Of a DNA stretch of 64,000 bases, positions 1-7,960 are shown piece after piece (within the stretch, counting starts at the first letter, position 1; the number at the start of each line of letters is the position of its first letter). Location of the stretch: NCBI GenBank assembly GCA_018382295.1, contig JAGZQF010000003.1:1-64000 (forward strand), given 5' to 3'. Made by a program: the position numbers and the translations under genes. This stretch comes from Collinsella sp. (GTDB lineage Bacteria > Actinomycetota > Coriobacteriia > Coriobacteriales > Coriobacteriaceae). The notes under the pieces were generated by a model. The model made no database searches, was not told the DNA's origin, and saw nothing but the letters and a program-made list of their open reading frames with translations.

Positions 1-72
1 CCTGTTGTTGTGGTGATTTCAGATTCTAGGACGAAGGCCGTTCTTCGTTAAACGGGCGCTAGGGCGTCACCC

Positions 73-579
73 TTACACCAACATTTTCGACGCGATCTCC
101 ATGCGCGCCTTGGCCTGGGACGAGCCGTTGGTTTGGGTTACGTGGAAGGTCGTCGCGGTGCCCGCGGGGGCGTCGTTCCACGAGACGGTGAAGGCGACGC
201 CGTTTTGGGCTGCGGTGGCGGAGTGGGCGTAGGTGGTTTGTGATGTTGCGGAGATGGCCTCGGGCGTGGGGTTGGTTTGGGTTCGGAGGGATGGGGTGGG
301 GGTGCCGGTTGCGGCGATGGTGCCGTCGTCGCTTTCCGTGTTGACGTCTCTGGTGCCGGTGGATGTTGCGGTGCCGTCCTCTACGGTATCTGCTGTCGCA
401 TTTGCGTTGGTGCCGTCTTCGGCCTTGCCTGTGTAGCTGCTCGTGGCGTCGGCTTGCGCCTGCTGCTCGGCTGTTGGTCGAGGCTGTATGGCTTCCGCGA
501 TGGCTGCCATGGGCATCGTCGCGCCGATCATGGACGTGCACGCGATCGCGCAAAGCAGGTAGTAAAGGGGTCGTTTCAT
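73..579 (-). pseudogene. Secreted protein, probable 5' remnant of a large surface protein
   Basis: The start is the ATG at 579, preceded by an AGAGG ribosome site with 7-base spacing; an in-frame ATG at 642 has no such site. The 168-residue product opens MKRPLYYLLC followed by a hydrophobic stretch and an Ala-rich cleavage region, so it is a Sec-type signal peptide. A Thr/Ala/Asp/Glu-rich low-complexity linker (about residues 40-110) follows, then a beta-rich piece containing VSWNDAPAG and FHVTQTNG. The reading frame stops just after KARMEIASKMLV. From memory, this segment is the beginning of a repeated extracellular module in long Coriobacteriia surface proteins, so the gene looks cut off. 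It could instead be a genuine short exported protein. The call as a remnant is inference. Confidence 0.5.
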
Positions 580-1294
580 AGCGGAGCCTCTCGGTGAGCA
601 GCCAATAGGGACCGAAGGCAGCTCCAGGCCAGCACTCCGCACATATTTTGTTGGGGATTATTTTACGGGAACCCCCGTCAGCATCAGGGAACGTTCTGGG
701 GAATGTTGGGGAGGGGGGAGTGGCCTAGAGCTACATTGTTACTTGTTTCGGGTTGGTTGTGCAGCTGTTGGTAGCTTCAACATGAGAACACCTTGTGTCT
801 CCTTGAGGCTCGCCATCAGGACGTTTCAGAGGGGGCATGAGACTACCGCCTTGTTCCGACTATGCGTGGGCGTACGCCCCATGCGCTCCTCTTTGGTTCT
901 TGTCGTCGCTATTTATTCATCATTCGTCTGGCTGGGACCCGTCGATTTTGTACTCCCTTGCGACCACGAGCACGTTATGTAAGTAGTGCTTCTAGACGTG
1001 GACAGTGCGGGTTTTCGCTTTCTGCGACGGTTCGCACCGTTTCGGCTCTAGGCGCCCTGGCGCTTATCAATCTTGCTGTATGGGATTCCTCTTTCGTTCG
1101 ACAGCTTGACGGCCTGAGCGTAACGGGGTGTGCAGAAGGATGTTTAATGGCGGTTCCAGCCAGCAATATTTAGCCGTGTGGATGGTGGTGTCGATTCGCA
1201 ATGTGGGCGGTGTTGAAAGGGCCTAGGGCTCAAGTGGGCGGCAAAGTGGTTAAAATAAATGCATTCAGCGAGGCATTAATTCGGAGGCAGCGAA
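580..1294. other. Gap without a convincing gene
   Basis: About 715 bases separate the exported-protein gene from the NTPase gene. Short open frames exist on the plus strand (743-982, 862-1173) and minus strand (975-1166), but they lack good ribosome sites, have Arg/Cys/Ser-rich compositions typical of random frames, and match no family I know. Near 663-677 there is a small ACGGG/CCCGT hairpin that could belong to the leader of the minus-strand gene. The last 60 bases are AT-rich and contain TAAAAT (near 1253), a possible -10 for the gene at 1295, but I see no matching -35. Otherwise I see nothing. Confidence 0.5.
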
Positions 1295-4200
1295 GTGGAT
1301 TGCAGTGATTTTGACCCTCAGCTTTGTATTGTCCAACTCACGGACTTTCATTTCGGCGAAGAGCTACAAGTCAATTATCATGATCGAGTAGACGATATTT
1401 TAGATACAATTAAATTAAGTATTACATCTGGAACCGTATTATTACTTGTTACTGGAGACATTGCCTATTCCGGTAAGAAGAAGGAGTATCAATCCGCGTC
1501 TTTGTTCTTTGACTATTTGATTGAACAGTTGGGTAAGCCTGAATATCAATTGATAGTTTATTTGTTGCCCGGTAATCATGATTTGCAAGGCCCACGTAAG
1601 TCTACTGAACGCTTTGTTGACGCTCAATACGATTTTGATATCAAGAAGATGGCGTCATTCTATAAATTTGCCAATAAATATGACAATCAATTTGTTTTAG
1701 GACAGCCGGATCCAATTACTTTTGAGGTTGAAGGGACCAAGATCTCGGTATCTGGATTTAACAGTGCTCCCTTATCTACTCTTGCAGGCGATGATAAAGG
1801 TTTTCATTTATTAAGAAGCTTTGAGAGCGGTCTGCTTGGTAATACTCCGGACTCGGGCCTACATATTTTTGCTTCGCATCATGGTCCAGAGTGGTTCCAC
1901 GATAATGATCGTCTTAACTTGGAGAAGATGCTATCCAACTCCTTTGACTTTGCTTTTACTGGACATGAGCATATGGGACAAAGTCGTTGCGTTGGCGGTT
2001 TGACTGGTGAATCCTGTGTCGTCGTGCGAGGAGGAACCTATTCACTTTACGATGATGATCAGAGCTCCTATAAAATGGTTTTAATCCGTTTTGGAGAGTT
2101 GGGCAGCTATGAATTTGTGGAAAGGGTCTATGGCTGGGATGCCTCTGCACGAGTTCATACGCCTATTGATGAGGACTGTTCTTATCATCGTTACATAAAA
2201 TCTAAAACATACTTCAGACCCCGCTCGGATTTCGTGAACGAGCTATTTAAATCTGAAGGTAATTCTGACGAGTCATTTAAGGACTCATTTGTGTTTCCTT
2301 CTTTGAAAGAAGAGATTGCTACTGGCACAAAAGACGGTGAACTAAGAATCAATGATCAAAGGAAAATAACTGATATCCATTCTTTTATGGAATTACTGCT
2401 TGATGCTAAAACGCTTGAAATCCATAGCGATATTCGTGCGGGCAAGAGCTCTTTGCTTAAAGCCATATACCGCGAGTCGTTGTCGATGGGCTATTCGCCC
2501 TTATTGCTGACCCCTGATTATTCAACTGGCTCCATCTCGCGAACGCTATCAACCATTATCGAGGATCAGTATGGTGATACTCGGGAAGCTGTTGAGCGTT
2601 TCAGGCGGATTCCGCGTGAAAAGGTACTTCTGCTCGTTGATGACTTTGACTCTCTTAAGAGAAAAGCAAAAAAGTCAGATGTCATTAAGTCGATGCTTAG
2701 GACTGCTGGCAATATTGTTTTAATTACCGATATTAGTTTCTCGTTTGAATTGGATGAAACGGTTGAGGCCGATTTCCGACACTTGCTCATCTGTCCTTGG
2801 ACGAAAAACAAAAGAGATGAGCTGATTCAAAAGCGATGCAAGGGCACCGGGCTTTCCGATGGACAGATTGATGATCTTATTGCCATTGTTGATAAAGCTG
2901 TTCACTCTCATTTTCAATTGTTTGATATGACTCCGCCCTTTATCAATCAATATATTGATTTTTATATTTATGAATCTGGCGCGTCTTTTATCAAGGGGGA
3001 CTTGCCGTTCACGTCAATTATGAACACAAACGTCAAAAGGAAGATACGTAATGCTGTATCAGATGACGAGAGGCAGCTAGTCGATGAATTGGCTGATGCA
3101 GTTATTGCTGTGCTAATGAAGTTGGCTCTTAAAATTCACTCTGATCGCACGGTTATTTTTTCGAGCATGACATTTTCTCAAGTGGCTAAGAGCTACCTGA
3201 ATGATTATGGCATTCCTGCTGATCCAAAAACAATTATGAACGCTTCTGTTCAGTCTGGCGTGCTTGTGGTAAAAGAAAGTGGCTTTGAGTACTCCTTTTC
3301 ATCTAGAAGTTTGTATGCCTATTTTGTTGCTCAGGCAATTGATTTTGTGTTAGACGAGGATGTTGATGAGGGCGAATCCTACGTATTGCGCCTTTTGGAC
3401 GAGCTTGATTTTCCCATAAATGAAGAGATACTTGTTCTGCTCGAGGGAACCCGATTCATCCCTTGGCTAACTAAAAAACTCCTTGAAATGGCATCAGGTG
3501 CCGTGGATGGTTCTGATGTCATCTTTTATCAGGGAAAGACATATAAGTGTTTGAGCGGGTTGGAAGGCCTTAAGATTGCTCCGCCCTCTCAAGAAGGGGC
3601 GGGTGCCATCCGCAGCGTAACTGACGAGATGGAACAAAGAAATTGTGAAGCTATCGAAAGGGTTAGTTACGCCGGCGTTTATGAATATGAGGTTCCTAAA
3701 ACAAGGAATGCTTTTCAGTCGGCAATTATTGCCTTGAAATATGTTGCTATTGCAGGACGTTGCCTTAATCGTCAGCAGGTGAAATTAAAAGAATCACTGA
3801 AGGCTACTGCCAGAGAGCGGATCTACTGCGTGACCGGTGCCGCACTCAATCTTCTATTAACGGCGATTGATGAGTCCTATGACGAAATGGTTGAAGATGT
3901 TGCTAGCCAGCTTGATTCTTCGGAAGAGGCTAGGCCAATAATTAGAAGGCTGTTATCGATGGTTGCGTTGTCTGGTTGTATTGGACAACTGGATACGGTA
4001 GCGTCTAATGCCTGTGGACCGCTTAGCGTTCTGGGTTTCTCCAAGATTATTGACGAAAGTGATTTTTACCCGCTATTTATGCTCGCACTATATCTGCGGT
4101 CGAACTCCGAGAAGGAATTTTGCAACGTAGCAAAGAAATCCATTAAGTCTGCGCGGGAGCATGCCGCATGGCCTTTTATTGTGGCGATTACGGTTTTGTC

Positions 4201-4321
4201 TGCTGGATATATTGTTGAGCATCCTCATATGAGCAAATCTGCACGTCAATCCCTTGTTGATACTGTGTTCAATGGTAACCAGAAAGCAAAGGCGAAATTC
4301 CTGAAGTCTGCTCAGGCTTAG
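1295..4321 (+). CDS. Metallophosphoesterase fused to a STAND/NACHT-like P-loop NTPase (predicted defence protein)
   Basis: GTG start with GGAGG 8 bases upstream; 1008 residues. Residues 10-280 carry the calcineurin-like metallophosphoesterase motifs: D17-F-H19, GD at 54-55, GNHD at 93-96, SHHG at 194-197 and GHEH at 223-226. Residues ~360-500 form a P-loop NTPase: RAGKSS at 381-386 is a Walker A that lacks the usual first glycine, and VLLLVDD at 444-450 is the Walker B. The remaining ~500 residues are helical with no repeat I can name, as expected for a sensor arm. The family's usual role is inferred: fusions of an effector domain, a STAND-type ATPase and a long C-terminal sensor are common in anti-phage proteins. 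The gene is AT-richer than the surrounding core genes. It is followed by a PP2C-like gene on the same strand. I do not recognise a named system. Confidence 0.72.
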   Translation: MDCSDFDPQLCIVQLTDFHFGEELQVNYHDRVDDILDTIKLSITSGTVLLLVTGDIAYSGKKKEYQSASLFFDYLIEQLGKPEYQLIVYLLPGNHDLQGPRKSTERFVDAQYDFDIKKMASFYKFANKYDNQFVLGQPDPITFEVEGTKISVSGFNSAPLSTLAGDDKGFHLLRSFESGLLGNTPDSGLHIFASHHGPEWFHDNDRLNLEKMLSNSFDFAFTGHEHMGQSRCVGGLTGESCVVVRGGTYSLYDDDQSSYKMVLIRFGELGSYEFVERVYGWDASARVHTPIDEDCSYHRYIKSKTYFRPRSDFVNELFKSEGNSDESFKDSFVFPSLKEEIATGTKDGELRINDQRKITDIHSFMELLLDAKTLEIHSDIRAGKSSLLKAIYRESLSMGYSPLLLTPDYSTGSISRTLSTIIEDQYGDTREAVERFRRIPREKVLLLVDDFDSLKRKAKKSDVIKSMLRTAGNIVLITDISFSFELDETVEADFRHLLICPWTKNKRDELIQKRCKGTGLSDGQIDDLIAIVDKAVHSHFQLFDMTPPFINQYIDFYIYESGASFIKGDLPFTSIMNTNVKRKIRNAVSDDERQLVDELADAVIAVLMKLALKIHSDRTVIFSSMTFSQVAKSYLNDYGIPADPKTIMNASVQSGVLVVKESGFEYSFSSRSLYAYFVAQAIDFVLDEDVDEGESYVLRLLDELDFPINEEILVLLEGTRFIPWLTKKLLEMASGAVDGSDVIFYQGKTYKCLSGLEGLKIAPPSQEGAGAIRSVTDEMEQRNCEAIERVSYAGVYEYEVPKTRNAFQSAIIALKYVAIAGRCLNRQQVKLKESLKATARERIYCVTGAALNLLLTAIDESYDEMVEDVASQLDSSEEARPIIRRLLSMVALSGCIGQLDTVASNACGPLSVLGFSKIIDESDFYPLFMLALYLRSNSEKEFCNVAKKSIKSAREHAAWPFIVAITVLSAGYIVEHPHMSKSARQSLVDTVFNGNQKAKAKFLKSAQA

Positions 4322-4457
4322 GTAGTGATGATATGGCTTTGCGTTTGCTTGCCAGTTTACCGAAAGCGGTGATTCCCTGTTCAAGGCCAAGTTTTCCTGC
4401 TCTGCTATAGGTAATCAGGTTAATGAAGATTACGTCGCAGTTGGGTCGACATATGCT

Positions 4458-5216
4458 GTGCTACTCGATGGAGCCTCTGGCATCACCGGTACGCGTGTGC
4501 TGCCGCATCATTCTGGTTCGGACGCTCAGTGGTTCAGTCATTTTGTTGGCGGCCGCATTTGTGAGTATTTAGATGCATCCCGTGGGATTGTCGATTCTAT
4601 ACGCCTCGCGGTAGATGATTCGCGTGACTATATCGGCGAACATGGCGTGACGGCCAATGAGGATCTGTTTCCCTCTTCCACGTTGGTGGTGGTCTCTGTT
4701 TCAGGCGATTCGGTCGATATTGTGTCCCTGGGCGACTCTCCGGTGTTCACTTGTCTTAAAGACGGCTCGCTCGTGACCATGTCTGATGCGAGGATTGCAG
4801 AGCTCGACCAAGCAGCGGTGGACGCGATGGTTGATTGTTCGCGTGGCTGCGCAATGACGGGAGTGCAGAAGCGTGCTTCTGTCAACGATATATTGCTCGC
4901 GAACCGTCAGCTTAAAAACAAACCCGAGGGTTATTGGATTCTTGATCCGACTGGGGTTGCCTTGGAACATCTCAATGTGATGCGGTTTTGCATTGAGGAT
5001 ATCGATTACGTTTGTGCTATGTCAGACGGGCTGGAGCGAGCATTTAATCTGTTTGGGTTGGCCGATCCCGCAGCGTTTCTCGCTGGCGCGACTCATGAGT
5101 CGTTTGATGAGCTCCTTGTCCGTCTACGCGCCGAGGAAAATCTGGACCCAGACTTTGATCATTATCCACGGCTTAAGCTGCACGATGACGCATCGTGCTT
5201 TATGTTGCGGCTGTAG
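4458..5216 (+). CDS. PP2C-like protein phosphatase, start uncertain
   Basis: The product shows the PP2C (PPM) metal-site motifs in order: LLDGASG at the beginning, PSSTLVVVS, GDSPVF, MSDGLE and HDDASCFML at the end. It should therefore be a Mn/Mg-dependent Ser/Thr phosphatase of about 250 residues. The start is a problem. The coordinates given use the first standard start codon, GTG 4458, which has no ribosome site and would remove part of the domain. In the same frame, homologous-looking sequence (GNQVNEDYVAVG, a PP2C N-terminal strand) extends back to a stop at 4329-4331 without any ATG, GTG or TTG. An ATG at 4333 lies in another frame. A one-base deletion near 4337 or a CTG start at 4377 would explain this. 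It sits 137 bases after the metallophosphoesterase-NTPase gene and may act with it. Confidence 0.65.
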   Translation: MLLDGASGITGTRVLPHHSGSDAQWFSHFVGGRICEYLDASRGIVDSIRLAVDDSRDYIGEHGVTANEDLFPSSTLVVVSVSGDSVDIVSLGDSPVFTCLKDGSLVTMSDARIAELDQAAVDAMVDCSRGCAMTGVQKRASVNDILLANRQLKNKPEGYWILDPTGVALEHLNVMRFCIEDIDYVCAMSDGLERAFNLFGLADPAAFLAGATHESFDELLVRLRAEENLDPDFDHYPRLKLHDDASCFMLRL

Positions 5217-5302
5217 GGGATAAGGCTGGCCTCATTTGACTGGCAATCTAAAAGTAATTACTTCTGGTGCATACGTACAAATTAGCATCGAAATGGTAGA
5301 CC

Positions 5303-5340
5303 TGGCCAACCAAGATACGGCAATCAACCTTGGTTGGCCA
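5303..5340. terminator. 12-bp perfect inverted repeat between convergent genes
   Basis: Arms TGGCCAACCAAG (5303-5314) and CTTGGTTGGCCA (5329-5340) pair perfectly across a 14-base loop. It lies between the plus-strand phosphatase gene and the minus-strand protease remnant, so a two-way terminator is the simplest reading, although no T-run follows on either side. Confidence 0.5.
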
Positions 5341-5371
5341 CAAAGCAAGTTGACTTATTTATGTAAGGAGT

Positions 5372-6469
5372 TTATTGAAAGTCAACTTCAACCTGGCTCT
5401 CCTCATAAATATTAAGCTCGTTTTCGACTCTAATGCGGTTGACCTGCCAGCCTAGTGCGTTGCACTGCTGAATGAAAGAGTCGATGCGATTGACTCCAGC
5501 GAGTTCGCGAACGGTGATTACGACGGCAAACTTTTGCGGTTCATGGGACCCATCTTGATATCGTGAGGTCTTGCGTATCTTCAAACCCCAGAGAGGGTTT
5601 TCATATGCCTTTTTTGGCCTGCTTCGATTGGTTAGGGAGTCAGATATTGACTTCGTATTGTCCCACTTCTGAAGGCTCTTTCTGGCAGTTTCTTCGTCAG
5701 TGTAGTCTTCTTTCTCTCCCTGCGTGTTTGCTTTGAGGGAACTGAGCTTGCCTTTGTTCAACCTTCCGAAATGTAAATCAAGCTCCGTGCAGGTATAGTC
5801 AACCCCTTGATCGCGATTGCATTTTGGAAAGTAGCAAAGGGTTGCCCGTGCGACAGAAGGATGAGTGTTTCTGACGGCTGGAATCGGTATCTTGTAGTTG
5901 TATGTTTCGTAATCGGTGACGGTCCCCGTAATGAGGAACTTAATTTCATCGTTTCTGCTTTTAATTACATCGTTAATATGAATCGGTACTACACCATAGC
6001 CAAGAGTGTTCATATCCGAATGCTGATTCCATGATATTGATGAATCGATCAAGAGCGCCTTCGCTGACTCGCAGCTAAGGTGCATTTTGTAGATTAGATA
6101 AGCTGCTTTTCTTGCGACAAGGGGCGCTGCGAGGGATGTGCCCATATCCGTTTTTGGCCTGTCGCTTCCATAGCAGTTGAGCGGTTCGTCTATGTCTCCA
6201 CCATAGTATGAAACATCGGGCTTATGCTGAAAATGGAGCACAGGACCTCTCCGAGTATATGAAGCGGGACTTTTATCACGCCTTACCGAGTTGACTACGA
6301 GAGCGTTGACGGAGTCCGCTGGAGACCCTATTCGGTCTGTTGAGCCATCGTGATTGTTTGTGCCGGCAACGACAAACAGAACATCATATTCTGCCTGCAA
6401 TTTATCTAGTAGGGCGGCTTCGGGTGATTGTATGTAAAGGGGAGGCGTTAATGCGCCTGGCTTGGAATG
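5372..6469 (-). pseudogene. 3' half of an S8 (subtilisin-like) serine protease
   Basis: The open frame runs from just after a stop at 6470-6472 to 5372; the first usable start is TTG 6400. Visible subtilase motifs are the oxyanion-hole Asn in VAGTNNHDG and the catalytic Ser in GTSLAAPLVAR. The catalytic Asp and His blocks that should precede them are missing, and the frame begins in the middle of the fold (SPEAALLDKLQAEYDVLF). After the Ser block comes a ~200-residue C-terminal region of unknown fold. This is therefore a truncated gene, not an active protease. Similar proteases often pair with an AAA ATPase gene in bacterial conflict loci (family knowledge), and no such partner is left here. 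The break lies beside the palindromes ahead of the toxin gene, so insertion of the TAC module may have removed the 5' end (inference). Confidence 0.65.
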
Positions 6470-6479
6470 TCATATTGAG

Positions 6480-6493
6480 TTGCCAATTGGCAA
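6480..6493. promoter_or_regulatory. 14-bp palindrome ahead of the TAC operon
   Basis: TTGCCAATTGGCAA is a perfect palindrome, 43 bases before the mqsR start. It could be an operator for the antitoxin or part of the promoter region. Confidence 0.4.
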
Positions 6494-6506
6494 CAAGTCG
6501 AATATA

Positions 6507-6523
6507 GTTAGCATTATGCTAAC
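6507..6523. promoter_or_regulatory. Probable MqsA operator
   Basis: GTTAGCATTATGCTAAC is a perfect 8-1-8 palindrome ending 12 bases before the mqsR ATG. MqsA-type antitoxins repress their own operon by binding palindromes with their HTH domain (family knowledge), so this is the best operator candidate. Confidence 0.55.
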
Positions 6524-6535
6524 TAAGGGGTGGTT

Positions 6536-6883
6536 ATGAATCGAACCAAGCTCCGACCGACATATTCACTTGACGAAGCGAAGTCTTTGGCTTGCTCGGG
6601 AAAGATGATTGTAAATGGTAGGGTGCGCAGACACCTGATGAATCAGTTTGGTTATTTGGACATCGATCATTTCCTTGCTGACCTATTTGATTATCTGAAG
6701 CCTGATGATTTTAGAAAATCCATCGCGCTCGATATGGATGGACCTCTGCATGATGTTTACGCAGATGTCTACGTGTGCCGAGATTTTGAATGCGAGGATT
6801 GGTACGTTAAGTTTTCAATTGATTCCGAAGGCAATGCGCATTTAAACGTTTTGTCTGCGAACATCGATGGATACATTCATTAA
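6536..6883 (+). CDS. mqsR: MqsR-family mRNA interferase toxin
   Basis: The start is ATG 6536 with AAGGGG five bases upstream; the in-frame GTG at 6530 would overlap that ribosome site. The 115-residue product has the MqsR pattern: YSLDEAKSLACSGK at the N-terminus, DDFRKS around residues 57-62 (K61 aligns with the catalytic Lys of E. coli MqsR), HDVYADVY, and WYVKFSID (Y90 and K92). It ends with NVLSANID, where E. coli has the VSFKEK tail. MqsR is a ribosome-independent RNase of the RelE fold that cuts mRNA, mostly at GCU. It is the first gene of a three-gene set with its antitoxin 10 bases downstream and a SecB-like chaperone after that. Confidence 0.82.
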   Translation: MNRTKLRPTYSLDEAKSLACSGKMIVNGRVRRHLMNQFGYLDIDHFLADLFDYLKPDDFRKSIALDMDGPLHDVYADVYVCRDFECEDWYVKFSIDSEGNAHLNVLSANIDGYIH

Positions 6884-6893
6884 AGGAGGAGTC

Positions 6894-7406
6894 ATGCGTT
6901 GCATGGAATGCGGCAAAGAAATGCAATTTACCACGGCGCCAATGACTGAAATTTACCGTGGCGAGAAAATTACCGTAAAAGGAATTGAGCATTATGTTTG
7001 CGAGTGCGGTAACGATGAAATGACTACTACAGAGGCGACTAAGCTTGCCCATGCACTGGCTTCCCAATATGCTAAGGCTCATGAACTTTTATCTCCCTCG
7101 GATATAAAGGATTTGCGCTCCGATCTTGGTTTGACTCAGCATGAGTTTGAGTCGCTATTAGGGGTTTCAAAACCCACGGCGTCTCGTTGGGAGAACGGGG
7201 CATCGCAGCAATCTATTACCGCAAATAACCTTATGAAGCTCATTCGAGATGTTCCTGAGGTGCGCACTTATCTGGGACTTTCTTCTGGTGAGATGGCCTC
7301 AAGACTTAATGCGTCACGATTTTCGGTGATACTGGGAGGAGAAGCCCCGGCTTATAGGGACTCGGCTCCTTTGGCAGATGAGAATGCCTTTCGATTGGAG
7401 ATGTAA
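6894..7406 (+). CDS. mqsA: MqsA-family antitoxin with C-terminal extension
   Basis: ATG 6894 follows AAAGGAGG; an upstream in-frame ATG at 6867 lies inside mqsR and is unlikely. The 170-residue protein has an N-terminal zinc-binding part (C3-x2-C6 and C36-x-C38) that neutralises the toxin, then an XRE-type helix-turn-helix (about residues 68-115, with GLTQHEFESLLGVSKPTASRWE spread over 79-100) that binds the operator. E. coli MqsA ends near residue 131. Here about 40 more residues follow, including NASRFSVILGG, then a polar tail. In tripartite TA systems such a C-terminal tail is the chaperone-addiction region, which makes the antitoxin unstable until the SecB-like chaperone binds it. That role is inferred from the neighbouring chaperone gene. 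Confidence 0.82.
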   Translation: MRCMECGKEMQFTTAPMTEIYRGEKITVKGIEHYVCECGNDEMTTTEATKLAHALASQYAKAHELLSPSDIKDLRSDLGLTQHEFESLLGVSKPTASRWENGASQQSITANNLMKLIRDVPEVRTYLGLSSGEMASRLNASRFSVILGGEAPAYRDSAPLADENAFRLEM

Positions 7407-7832
7407 ATGGAATCGCTTCAGAAGCAACGCATTGAATCTCCGTTGATTACATGCGTGACCAGAAAAGTGGACAGTTTATCATTTGATGGCGGGATGATTC
7501 CGAAAGAGGGCGTCAATAAGTCTGACGTTGAATGCAACGTCCGAAATGCTATTACCAGTGCATTTTCGGACGAAAACGGAGTCAGGTTTCGTCAGCTCAA
7601 CTTAGTTATTGAGCTTTTACCTGGCGATGAGGGCCATTATTACCGTTCCGAAATATCCGTTTCTGGCATATATCGCGCTCCTGCGGATTTAGATGACGAC
7701 GCTTTTGACAGGGAGGCACTTAGCACAGGAATGCAGGACCTGTATTCCTATGCAAGGGGCATTATTGAAAATGTCGCCGCTGGTGGAGTATGGGGGTCAC
7801 TTTATCTGCCACAGATTGGATTCACTATCTAG
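7407..7832 (+). CDS. SecB-like chaperone of a toxin-antitoxin-chaperone (TAC) system
   Basis: The start codon follows the mqsA stop directly (TAA then ATG), so translation is probably coupled. The 141-residue product resembles SecB: short beta strands with alternating hydrophobic residues (LNLVIELLP, YRSEISVSGIYRAP), a central acidic segment, and a C-terminal block SYARGIIENVAAGG followed by SLYLPQIGFTI. The latter corresponds to the PYAR...REC...LNLAPVNF region of canonical SecB. True SecB serves Sec export in proteobacteria. In Gram-positive genomes a solitary SecB-like protein beside a TA pair is the hallmark of TAC systems, where it stabilises the antitoxin. Homology was judged by eye; a profile search would settle it. 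Confidence 0.7.
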   Translation: MESLQKQRIESPLITCVTRKVDSLSFDGGMIPKEGVNKSDVECNVRNAITSAFSDENGVRFRQLNLVIELLPGDEGHYYRSEISVSGIYRAPADLDDDAFDREALSTGMQDLYSYARGIIENVAAGGVWGSLYLPQIGFTI

Positions 7833-7960
7833 CTCTTGATGTCCCCACATCCTCTAAAAAAGTTCTTAAAACAGCCTTAAAGGCGTTCCAGCTCGCGTTG
7901 ACAGCGTAAAATACGCATGTTTGACTATGAACGAAGTGGATTTTAGGGGAGGGGTGCGCC

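Noticed and set aside
743..1173. Two overlapping small plus-strand frames
   Set aside because: No ribosome sites, Arg/Cys/Ser-rich composition, no recognisable family.
7898..7916. Promoter for the Pel operon at TTGACA
   Set aside because: A perfect -35 exists, but no -10 lies 16-18 bases downstream; the nearby GCGTA-AAA-TACGC repeat could be an operator, but evidence is too thin.
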